Below, in pieces: positions 1-5,492 of a stretch of DNA of 6,896 bases. The translations under genes were made by a program, and so were the position numbers. The notes beneath the pieces are model-generated. The model was not told the DNA's origin. It did not search any database and was given only the letters and a program-made list of their open reading frames with translations. Origin of the DNA: Clostridia bacterium (GTDB lineage: Bacteria > Bacillota_A > Clostridia > Christensenellales > Aristaeellaceae); the NCBI GenBank assembly GCA_017648805.1, contig JAGCIC010000151.1:1-6896 (forward strand), given 5' to 3'. Within the stretch, counting starts at the first letter, position 1, and each line of letters starts with the position of its first letter.

Positions 1-482
1 ACGGGGTGTTCTACCGTATGATACATGAGGCGGGCATGCCGACCACCAGCTGGACGCCGCTGATAAACGACGGTACCTACTACATCCCCTCCAACGACTT
101 TTCCTGCATGATCAGCCGCGAGATGTTTAACGAGTTCTTCCTGCCGGGCATAGCGCGGGAGTGCGCGTTCTACGGGCGCTCCATATACCACCTGGACGGG
201 CCCGGGGCGCTCAGACACCTGGACATGCTGCTGGATATACCTGAACTCGACGCGGTGCAGTGGGTGTGCGGCGCGGGCAACCAGGGTTACCACAAGTGGG
301 TAAACGTGTACAAACGCATACAGGCAGCGGGCAAGGGGATACAGATGATGTGCGATATAACGGAGCTGGACATGATATTCGAGACGCTCCGGCCCGAAGG
401 CGTGTGGTTCTCGGGCATTTCGGGCATCCCGGACAGGGAGACCGCGCAGTACGTGATCGGGCGGATAACGCGCTGGAAATAA
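1..482 (+). CDS. Uroporphyrinogen decarboxylase-like (URO-D superfamily) protein, 3' fragment
   Basis: This is the C-terminal part of a protein whose start lies left of the window. The frame is open from base 3 and ends at TAA 480-482, giving about 159 visible residues. The GTG at base 6 is an internal valine codon, not a convincing start, because no ribosome binding site precedes it. The segment YHLDGPGALRHLDMLLDIP, followed by VQWVCGAGNQG, is typical of the URO-D-like proteins of anaerobes that are often annotated as uroporphyrinogen-III decarboxylase or as corrinoid-dependent methyltransferase relatives (MtaA/CmuA/MtbA-like). The histidine and aspartate of YHLDG are the usual conserved pocket residues of this group. 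Members of the wider superfamily use a TIM-barrel fold for haem-precursor decarboxylation or for methyl transfer from corrinoid proteins. The visible part cannot tell these apart, and no haem-synthesis or corrinoid gene is in view. The family call is fairly sure; the substrate is unknown. The gene converges on the - strand genes. Confidence 0.82.
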   Translation, partial: GVFYRMIHEAGMPTTSWTPLINDGTYYIPSNDFSCMISREMFNEFFLPGIARECAFYGRSIYHLDGPGALRHLDMLLDIPELDAVQWVCGAGNQGYHKWVNVYKRIQAAGKGIQMMCDITELDMIFETLRPEGVWFSGISGIPDRETAQYVIGRITRWK

Positions 483-506
483 AAAGGAACAGCTTTTTCA
501 TCATAC

Positions 507-535
507 AAAAAACTGCCGCGGGAAATCCGCGGCAG
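507..535 (-). terminator. Intrinsic terminator between convergent genes
   Basis: A perfect 9-bp stem (ctgccgcgg at 513-521, ccgcggcag at 527-535) encloses the 5-base loop gaaat. Read on the - strand, it is followed directly by six T residues (512 down to 507), the classic intrinsic terminator shape, 14 bases after the stop of the HAD phosphatase gene. On the + strand the stem is followed by ctgctttta, a weaker T-tract, so it may also end the URO-D-like transcript. It marks the 3' end of the - strand gene run. Confidence 0.85.
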
Positions 536-549
536 CTGCTTTTACCGGA

Positions 550-2022
550 TCATTCGGCGGAGCCGGAGTAGAACTCGGTCCTGGTGGGGTTAGCCTGTAT
601 GAGTATGGAGCTCTGGTCGAAGGCGGCGATGAGCTCGTCCGCCGCGGCGTATACCGCCTCTTTGTCGGTGTCGCTCAGGTAGATCACCAGCGTGTACTCC
701 CGATACTCGGTGCCCTCGTCGATCCAGCCGCCGTGGGCTTCCTGTATGGTGTAGCCGCCGAAGTTGTTGATCAGGATCTCCCGGGCCACTTCCATGGCCT
801 CGCTCTGGGTGTATACGGGCTTGTTGGTGTCCTTGCCGTTGGTGCCCAGGTACAGCACGTACTGGATGTCTTCGGAGCCGTCTTCGTCAGCCTCTTCCTC
901 GCCCGCGCCGAAGCCGTCTTCACCGGCGAGAGCGTCGGTGGGTACGCGGTCCTCCGCCAGCTCCTCGAGCCAGTGGAACGAGCCGGTCTTCACCACGTTT
1001 TCGCCGTAGATGGTGGTCCAGTCGTTGGCCATGGAGATCACGTTGTAGCCGGAGGCTTCCCATTTTTCCGCCAGGCCCGCAGCCTTTTCGGCGTTGCCGT
1101 AGTCCCTGACCTCGTCGTCCGCCACCAGCATGAACGCCGCGCTCTTGTACACGTTGTTGTGTATAACATAGTTGTGCATGCTCACGTCGCCGGAGGAGTT
1201 GCCGAAGGAGAGCACCGGCCGGCGGCCGATCTCCTGGGCGATCTGGAGCACCTTGTTGGTCTTAAGGTTCTTGATGAGCAGGCGGTCCGTGCGCAGCACG
1301 TCATCGGAGGCGCTGAAAACGTAGTCCAGCCCGTCCGTGTCGCCCTGGCCGCTGGCTTCCAGCTCCACGTCCATGCCGATTATGTTTTCGTAGGGGATGT
1401 CGACCATGCCCTCAATGAACACGCGGCAGATGAAGCGGTCGCTGCCGGAACACACGTAGCAGGTAAAGCCGTTGTCCTGCAGGTACTCGACCACTTCCAC
1501 CATGGGCAGGTAGTATGCCTCGCCGTAGGTCATGCCCTCAAAGCCGTCCGCTTCCCTGAGCAGGATGCGGTTAACGAAGTCCTCGAACTCGAACAGGCTC
1601 ATGCCGGCGTATGCCCGGGCGGCCTGGAGCGCGTGCTGCATGGGCATGTCGGAGGGGAAGGAGTTGTCCAGAGCGCAGTCCCTCAACGTGCGGCCCACTT
1701 CCAGCATTTCGGCGTCGGGCAGGATGTCGGGATCCTTAAGTATGCGCCAGGCCAGCATATAGTACTCAAGATAGGTGGGATAGAGCTCTCCCATAAGGGT
1801 GCCGTCCATGTCGAACACGGCTATGCGGTCGTATTCGGGGATATAGTCGGGGGACTCTTCGTCCGTGACCGCCTCCACGTAATCGATAAGCGCGTTAAGC
1901 GCGGGAGCGTCCGGCTTCCACAGGGTGAAGGGGCTTTCTTCGTCTTCCGCGAAGGCGAAACCGGCGCAGGCGACAAGCAGCGCCAGCGCCAGCGCGGTCA
2001 GTGTCTTAAGCAGTTTGGTCAT
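550..2022 (-). CDS. Exported HAD-family phosphatase with extra C-terminal domain
   Basis: This predicted 490-residue exported hydrolase belongs to the haloacid dehalogenase superfamily, closest in pattern to phosphoserine-phosphatase-like members with a helical cap. Residues 1-25 form a signal peptide: a lysine near the start, a leucine/alanine-rich core, then AFA before EDEE. LVAC at 16-19 also fits a lipobox, so it may be a lipoprotein. HAD motif I is FDMDGT (70-75), with nucleophile D71 and acid D73. Motif II is CSGSD (191-195). Lysines at 251-257 are motif III candidates. Motif IV is SFGNSSGD (272-279). A very acidic linker (about 368-385) leads to a second domain (386-488) with YVLYLGTNGKDT and GGYTIQEAHGGW, resembling DUF3574-like proteins also found alone. 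The substrate is unknown; the family generally hydrolyses phosphomonoesters. The ATG at 2022 has cggagg (2031-2036) eight bases upstream. It is the last gene of the run, 102 bases after its upstream neighbour. Confidence 0.88.
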   Translation of the reverse strand: MTKLLKTLTALALALLVACAGFAFAEDEESPFTLWKPDAPALNALIDYVEAVTDEESPDYIPEYDRIAVFDMDGTLMGELYPTYLEYYMLAWRILKDPDILPDAEMLEVGRTLRDCALDNSFPSDMPMQHALQAARAYAGMSLFEFEDFVNRILLREADGFEGMTYGEAYYLPMVEVVEYLQDNGFTCYVCSGSDRFICRVFIEGMVDIPYENIIGMDVELEASGQGDTDGLDYVFSASDDVLRTDRLLIKNLKTNKVLQIAQEIGRRPVLSFGNSSGDVSMHNYVIHNNVYKSAAFMLVADDEVRDYGNAEKAAGLAEKWEASGYNVISMANDWTTIYGENVVKTGSFHWLEELAEDRVPTDALAGEDGFGAGEEEADEDGSEDIQYVLYLGTNGKDTNKPVYTQSEAMEVAREILINNFGGYTIQEAHGGWIDEGTEYREYTLVIYLSDTDKEAVYAAADELIAAFDQSSILIQANPTRTEFYSGSAE

Positions 2023-2084
2023 ATGCGGTTCCTCCGTATTTTGTCGTGGGTGTTTGTCAGCGCGGGATGTGAGGGCATATACAA

Positions 2085-2108
2085 GCGGCGTCCTGAAAGG
2101 GGCGCCGC
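2085..2108 (-). other. Intercistronic hairpin upstream of the HAD phosphatase gene
   Basis: The arms gcggcgtcc (2085-2093) and gggcgccgc (2100-2108) pair over nine positions around a 6-base loop. Position 2091/2102 is a G-T pair on the + strand but an A-C mismatch in the - strand transcript. No T-tract follows it on the - strand (TTGTATATG), so it is a poor intrinsic terminator. It may be a processing or stability element between the 201-residue protein gene and the phosphatase gene, or chance in GC-rich DNA. The rest of the 102-base gap holds the phosphatase ribosome binding site and no clear promoter. Confidence 0.3.
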
Positions 2109-2124
2109 CCTGGCACGCGCGCGG

Positions 2125-2730
2125 TCAGTTCATCTTTTTGATGATGGTCATTTCCACCGTGCGGCCCTTAATGGAAACTTTCACGTCGTCGGCCACGCGG
2201 GCGACCACGGACTTTTCCAGTTCGTCCCAGGCTTCCTTGGCGGCGGGGTCGTCTTCCTTCACCTTGTCGGAGAGCGCGCCCACGTAACGGATCAGGGACC
2301 ATTCCCTTTCCAGGGAGGTCATGCCGGTCTGCTCGAACATGTCGGGGGCGAGCAGGGGGCTGGTCACGGAGGCCACGTCGCTGTCCATGCTCTGGTCAAA
2401 GAAGTCCCTGAGCCGGCCCATAAGCCCTCTGGCGGACTCGTTTTTGCCTGTGCTGGACACGGACAGCAGCTTTTCGCGCTTGTCGCTGTCCATGGGGGTG
2501 GTGACCTTAAGGTGCAGGCGGTACACGCCGTCCTCGTCCTCGATCCAGAACTCGCCTTCCTTTTCGCCGGTGATGGAGCGCATCATGCCCATCATTTCCT
2601 CGGCCAGGAGCCGTAAATGCAGGGCCTGCTTGTGGCCCAGTTCCTTGTAAGCGGCGACCTTTTCCACCTGCCTGAGGGCGGTCTCCATCTGCCTGCCGCT
2701 GCTGGATACGCTGATGATGTCAGTCTTCAT
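2125..2730 (-). CDS. Putative degenerate RsbW/SpoIIAB-like partner of the STAS protein
   Basis: This is a 201-residue soluble protein with no signal peptide or membrane segment. I do not recognise a named family with certainty. Its order of elements recalls anti-sigma-factor serine kinases of the GHKL/HATPase type. The helix RLLAEEMMGMM (40-50) sits where RsbW/SpoIIAB have the N box (E..TNA). A beta pair FWIEDEDGVYRLHLKV (61-76) follows, and the C-terminal strand VKVSIKGRTVEMTIIKK (183-199) resembles the end of SpoIIAB. E44 is retained, but the metal-binding Asn is G48, and no DxGxG or glycine-rich ATP lid is visible, so ATP binding is doubtful. About 50 residues (110-160) look like an inserted or variable segment. 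The gene is only 10 bases after the STAS gene, whose stop codon overlaps its ribosome binding site, so the two are almost certainly co-translated. It may be a non-catalytic anti-sigma factor or another STAS-binding regulator. The coding call is strong; the function is inference. Confidence 0.72.
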   Translation of the reverse strand: MKTDIISVSSSGRQMETALRQVEKVAAYKELGHKQALHLRLLAEEMMGMMRSITGEKEGEFWIEDEDGVYRLHLKVTTPMDSDKREKLLSVSSTGKNESARGLMGRLRDFFDQSMDSDVASVTSPLLAPDMFEQTGMTSLEREWSLIRYVGALSDKVKEDDPAAKEAWDELEKSVVARVADDVKVSIKGRTVEMTIIKKMN

Positions 2731-2738
2731 GCTGCTTA

Positions 2739-2743
2739 CCTCA
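2739..2743 (-). promoter_or_regulatory. Ribosome binding site overlapping the upstream stop codon
   Basis: On the - strand the sequence TGAGG (2743 down to 2739) contains both the TGA stop of the STAS gene and the GAGG core of the ribosome binding site for the 201-residue protein, eight bases before its ATG at 2730. This arrangement favours translational coupling and fixed stoichiometry of the two products. Confidence 0.7.
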
Positions 2744-3037
2744 TTCTATGCAAAGTACGTCGGAAAAGCCGGTCACGTCCAGCACTTCCCGAACGATCTC
2801 GTTGACGTTGATGAGCTTGAACCCGCCCTTGTCGCTGAACGTCTTGTAAGCCCACAGAAGCGCGCGCAGCCCGGCGGAAGAGATATAATCCAGCCCGGAC
2901 AGGTCCAGCGTGAGGCTTTGCGCGGAATCCATGCTGTCCTTCAGCTCTTTCTCGAACTCGGGAGCGGTCAGAGTGTCCAGGCGGCCTTCGGGCGCCAGGG
3001 TCAGGCGATCGCCGTCTTGGGTCCTGGTTATGGTCAT
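2741..3037 (-). CDS. STAS-domain anti-sigma factor antagonist (SpoIIAA/RsbV type)
   Basis: The 98-residue product is a single STAS domain, the usual size for anti-anti-sigma factors. EGRLDTLTAPEFE (17-29) matches the first conserved block (G.LD..TA). LDLSGLDYISSAGLRALL (44-61) is the phosphorylation loop. Aligned by eye with SpoIIAA, whose DSSG motif carries phospho-Ser58, S54 is the equivalent acceptor; the preceding Asp is S53 and the second Ser is A55. In this family the unphosphorylated protein binds the anti-sigma kinase and frees a sigma factor, and phosphorylation releases it. The ATG at 3037 follows a near-perfect ribosome binding site. The next gene, 10 bases downstream, is probably its partner. 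No sigma factor or PP2C phosphatase is in the window, so the regulated target is unknown. Confidence 0.9.
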   Translation of the reverse strand: MTITRTQDGDRLTLAPEGRLDTLTAPEFEKELKDSMDSAQSLTLDLSGLDYISSAGLRALLWAYKTFSDKGGFKLINVNEIVREVLDVTGFSDVLCIE

Positions 3038-3044
3038 ATGTTTT

Positions 3045-3052
3045 ACCTCCTT
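3045..3052 (-). promoter_or_regulatory. Strong Shine-Dalgarno site for the STAS gene
   Basis: AAGGAGGT on the - strand lies seven bases before the ATG at 3037. It is close to the full anti-Shine-Dalgarno complement, the strongest such site in the window, and suggests high translation of the STAS protein. The 54-base gap that contains it has no convincing promoter or terminator. Confidence 0.75.
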
Positions 3053-3091
3053 GATGAATACCGGTCGGATATGTTCAGAAGCGCCCCGCGG

Positions 3092-3931
3092 TCATTGCCT
3101 GACCGCTTCGCGGGAGGGCAGCTCGTGAATGTCGTAGGTCTCGAAATAGATGTCGTAGGCGGTCTCCACGTCCCCTGAAAGCTCGATCAGCGCGCCCGCC
3201 TGGAACATGGAGGACAGGCTGCCGGAAGGCGCCTTCCAGGCGGCGTTGGATATGACGCGGATGTCGCTGCCGGTGAGCACGGCCTGGGCCCCGAACAGCA
3301 GCGCGCCGGTAAAGATGTGGTAGTCGCTGGAGACGATGGCGATCTGCTTTACCTGCGGGGCGTTTTCGGCCAGGATTTGGAAAGTGTATATCGCGTTCTG
3401 GGCGGTGGTCATGGACCTGTCTTCCGCGAACACGCGCGCTTCGTCCACGCCGTTTTCGATCAGCCAGGCAGCCATACGGCCCGCCTCGGTGGCTTCGGGA
3501 GCGTTTGGCGCGGTGCCGCCGCCCGTGCACACGATAAACGCGTTCGGGTACTGGTTGGCACACTCAAGCGCCACGGTAAGGCGGCTTATCAGTTCGTCCC
3601 GCATGGTGCCGTCGGGGTTCAGCTGGAAGCCCAGCACCACAAAGCACAGGCTGTCGTCTTCCGGCAGGTCGGAAGGCAGCGCATAGTTCACTTCCACGGG
3701 GGTCTGCCATATGTCCATAACGGCCGCCCATTTGGCGCCCAGTTCGGGGTCGAGCTCATTCAGCGCGTCAAGGGACTCGGTGTCGGTCTCCCCGTAGGCG
3801 GCGTAAGTGACCACGGCGCGCTCGATCAGCGCCTGCGCGGGGGACGCGGCCGCTTCCTCGCAGAAAGCGCCGCAAACCGGCGCGACGGCCAGGCACAGGA
3901 TAAGTATAAGCAGGAACTTTGCCTGTTTCAT
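3092..3931 (-). CDS. Exported SanA/YdcF-like DUF218 protein
   Basis: This is a 279-residue protein with an N-terminal signal peptide: MKQAK, then a hydrophobic stretch to about residue 20, with likely cleavage near AFC/EEAAA. The DUF218 (ElyC/SanA/YdcF) fold covers roughly residues 94-230. VVLGFQLNPDGTMRDELISRL (98-118) gives the nucleotide-like loop and the conserved R...RL. TGGG (136-139) is followed by EATEAGRMAAWL (146-157) and GVDEARVFAEDRSMTTAQNA (161-180), the usual EA..M..wL...Gv....i..e..s..T..N pattern. SSDYHIF (201-207) matches the S..yH..Ra block. Family members are envelope-associated proteins: E. coli SanA affects vancomycin exclusion and ElyC affects peptidoglycan synthesis, though their biochemical activity is poorly defined. 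The N-terminal 30-90 region is not recognised. The ATG at 3931 has gaggag (3940-3945) eight bases upstream. It sits 51 bases after the L,D-transpeptidase gene, which supports an envelope role. Confidence 0.85.
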   Translation of the reverse strand: MKQAKFLLILILCLAVAPVCGAFCEEAAASPAQALIERAVVTYAAYGETDTESLDALNELDPELGAKWAAVMDIWQTPVEVNYALPSDLPEDDSLCFVVLGFQLNPDGTMRDELISRLTVALECANQYPNAFIVCTGGGTAPNAPEATEAGRMAAWLIENGVDEARVFAEDRSMTTAQNAIYTFQILAENAPQVKQIAIVSSDYHIFTGALLFGAQAVLTGSDIRVISNAAWKAPSGSLSSMFQAGALIELSGDVETAYDIYFETYDIHELPSREAVRQ

Positions 3932-3982
3932 GTTCTATGCTCCTCTGATCATTATACTGCGAACACGGTGCGGGAAACAGCG

Positions 3983-4726
3983 TTACAGGCTGCCGCCCAG
4001 GTTTTCCAGCGTGTCGATCACTACCACGCAGTCTTCCGTCACGCTTTGCATGATGCGCTTCATTACGTTCTCCGGCACCGCCACGCAGCCGCCCGTCCAG
4101 GGCTTTTTGAGGCCGAAACAGTGCAGGAATATGGCGGAGCCGCGGCCGGGAGTGCCTTCTTCGTTGAAGGAAATGTTCAGGCAGTACTGATACTCGAACT
4201 CATAGTGCACTATGTGCTCGCTGTCGTCCATGAGCAGCTCGGGAACCTCGCGGATGTCCACCATCTGGTTGTAGAAGCGCTCGGGGTCGCCGGACCAGTA
4301 GGTGTTCTCGTCCACCCGGAAGTAATCCAGCGCGCAGCCGGGGTCGGGGGCGATTCCGAAGGCCTTGTTGAAACGGTATACGCCTACGGGCGTCTGGGCG
4401 CAGCCTTCCCTGTGGTCGGCGTCGGCGCACAGGCCGTTTTTGCCCACGAAGCCGGGGGTGGAGAGGATCTGCATCCAGGTGCCGTCTTCGGCTTTGCGGT
4501 GCATGGATATGTAAGCGGTGGTCTTGTCCATGCCTATGCCGGCGATCACGAACAGCTGGGAGGCGTTCTCCGCCTGGGGCAGCGCGGCCACCCAGTCGGG
4601 CGAAGCGGTCTCATTAAGCGTGTCGGCGTGAAGGACGGAAGCGCCCTGCCCGTCTTCCGCGAGGGCGGAAATGCCGGACGCAAGGATCAGCGCGAGCGCG
4701 ATGATGAAAACGAGTATATTCTTCAT
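3983..4726 (-). CDS. Exported L,D-transpeptidase, YkuD family
   Basis: This predicted 247-residue exported YkuD-type enzyme would use a cysteine nucleophile on peptidoglycan stem peptides, forming L,D-crosslinks or attaching groups, outside the membrane. Residues 1-24 are a signal peptide (MKN, hydrophobic core, SALA before EDGQG). The catalytic domain spans roughly 57-240. QTPVGVYRF (111-119) is the conserved TP.G.f block. IFLHCFGLKKPWTGGCVAVP (199-218) contains the catalytic His202 and Cys214. The common SHGC motif reads TGGC here, as in other exported relatives of the family with T-A/G-G-C. An insert with Cys residues (about 99-110) lies before the TP block. The start is set at ATG 4726, because gggag (4737-4741) lies ten bases upstream and the product starts with a textbook signal peptide. 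A TTG at 4735 would overlap the spacing of that site. The upstream neighbour encodes a D-Ala-D-Ala dipeptidase. Confidence 0.87.
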   Translation of the reverse strand: MKNILVFIIALALILASGISALAEDGQGASVLHADTLNETASPDWVAALPQAENASQLFVIAGIGMDKTTAYISMHRKAEDGTWMQILSTPGFVGKNGLCADADHREGCAQTPVGVYRFNKAFGIAPDPGCALDYFRVDENTYWSGDPERFYNQMVDIREVPELLMDDSEHIVHYEFEYQYCLNISFNEEGTPGRGSAIFLHCFGLKKPWTGGCVAVPENVMKRIMQSVTEDCVVVIDTLENLGGSL

Positions 4727-4736
4727 ACGGTTCAAA

Positions 4737-4741
4737 CTCCC
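4737..4741 (-). promoter_or_regulatory. Ribosome binding site fixing the L,D-transpeptidase start
   Basis: GGGAG on the - strand lies ten bases before ATG 4726 but only one base before the in-frame TTG at 4735. It therefore selects the ATG and removes three residues from the longest possible reading. Confidence 0.6.
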
Positions 4742-4749
4742 GATAAATG

Positions 4750-4769
4750 CCGGTCCGTTTTCGGATCGG
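4750..4769 (-). other. Hairpin just after the D-Ala-D-Ala dipeptidase stop codon
   Basis: The arms ccggtccg (4750-4757) and cggatcgg (4762-4769) surround a 4-base loop directly after the TAA at 4770-4772. In the - strand transcript one of the eight positions is an A-C mismatch. No T-tract follows, so it is unlikely to terminate. It may stabilise the upstream message or shield its 3' end. It could also be chance. Confidence 0.3.
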
Positions 4770-5414
4770 TTAATTGCGTTTTACGGAGGCGCTGTTCACC
4801 GGGAAGGTGAAGTACACGTCCTTATAGGGTTCATCCTTCAGGGTGAAGTGCCACCACTCCCCCTCGTAGGGCTCAAAGCCCCGGCGGGTCATGGCGTTTC
4901 TGAGGAGCATGCGGTTTGCGTGCTGTGCCTCGGTGACGCCGGCGCAGCCGGGATGGCTGAGTTCCCCGAAGAAGTCGAAGGGGCCGCCCATGTCGAGCTC
5001 CCGGCCCGAAGCCATGTCGAACAGGGTGAGGTCCACGGTGCTGCCCCGGCTGTGTCCGGAGCGCTCGGCGATGTAGCCCAGGGGGAAGAGCGCGTCCTTT
5101 TCCAGCCCGGGATAAAAGTACGCTTTCATGCGGGCGTCGTTTAGGTCCTTTGCCCAGCGCACGAAGTGATCGACTGCCTTCTGGGGACGGTAGGCGTCGA
5201 ATACCTTCAGGCGGAACCCCAGTTTCATCACGTCGCCGCTGACGCGCCCGAGCGCCTCGGCTGCCTGTCCGGTCAGCAGCGCTACGGGTTCCTCATAGCC
5301 GTCTATGCGGCTGCCCACGAAGTTGTAGGTGGAAAAGTAGCGTATCTCCAGTATCGCGTCGGGCACGGCGTCGCTTAAAAGCACGAAGCCCGAAGCGTCG
5401 TCGGAATAAACCAT
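4770..5414 (-). CDS. D-alanyl-D-alanine dipeptidase, VanX/DdpX type (M15D)
   Basis: This is a 214-residue zinc peptidase, close to the roughly 200 residues of VanX. DAYRP (73-77) holds R76, the counterpart of VanX Arg71. SGHSRGSTVDLTL (119-131) is the SxHxxGxxxD motif, with zinc ligands H121 and D128. EGEWWHF (184-190) supplies the catalytic base E186 and third zinc ligand H189. All catalytic positions are therefore intact. No signal peptide is seen, so like VanX it probably acts in the cytoplasm, splitting D-Ala-D-Ala. In vancomycin-resistance clusters this removes normal precursors; in DdpX-type systems it serves D-Ala recycling. No vanH, vanA or vanS/R gene is near, so a true resistance operon is not supported here. 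The next gene is an L,D-transpeptidase, an enzyme that does not need D-Ala-D-Ala, which makes the pairing meaningful. The ATG at 5414 follows gggaggt (5424-5430). Confidence 0.92.
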   Translation of the reverse strand: MVYSDDASGFVLLSDAVPDAILEIRYFSTYNFVGSRIDGYEEPVALLTGQAAEALGRVSGDVMKLGFRLKVFDAYRPQKAVDHFVRWAKDLNDARMKAYFYPGLEKDALFPLGYIAERSGHSRGSTVDLTLFDMASGRELDMGGPFDFFGELSHPGCAGVTEAQHANRMLLRNAMTRRGFEPYEGEWWHFTLKDEPYKDVYFTFPVNSASVKRN

Positions 5415-5431
5415 GCTGTCGTGACCTCCCG

Positions 5432-5454
5432 CCGGCGTTTTTTACGGACGCCGG
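5432..5454 (-). other. Hairpin upstream of the dipeptidase ribosome binding site
   Basis: A perfect 7-bp stem (ccggcgt 5432-5438, acgccgg 5448-5454) with a 9-base loop lies in the 78-base gap between pyrH and the dipeptidase gene. On the - strand it ends one base before the ribosome binding site GGGAGGT. No T-tract follows on that strand, so it is not a standard terminator; it could affect ribosome access or message processing. A second, 6-bp dyad (5469-5474 with 5482-5487, cggaaa/tttccg) sits just after the pyrH stop. No promoter is evident in this gap. Confidence 0.35.
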
Positions 5455-5492
5455 ACTTTGCATGCGGGCGGAAAACAGTCGTTTCCGGGCTT

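Noticed and set aside
477..499. A second stem, aaaaag/cttttt, just after the URO-D-like stop codon
   Set aside because: It is a short all-A/T stem with no following T-run, and the strong GC stem at 513-535 is the better terminator.
733..2616. A 627-codon open frame on the + strand spanning the HAD phosphatase and the 201-residue protein genes
   Set aside because: Its product is rich in His, Gly and Val with no domain, typical of antisense frames in GC-rich DNA. The - strand genes have ribosome binding sites, signal peptides or family motifs.
3951..3956. A perfect TATAAT on the - strand upstream of the DUF218 gene, as a promoter
   Set aside because: No acceptable -35 box lies 16-18 bases upstream. 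The start site would fall inside the ribosome binding site at 3940-3945, leaving almost no leader.
3317..4810. A 497-codon open frame on the + strand opposite the DUF218 and L,D-transpeptidase genes
   Set aside because: It has the same low-information His/Gly/Val composition and no recognisable motif, and both genes on the other strand show clear family signatures.
4770..5414. A vancomycin-resistance operon
   Set aside because: A VanX-type gene is present, but no vanH, D-Ala-D-Lac ligase or VanRS-like gene is in the window. VanX relatives also serve D-Ala recycling.
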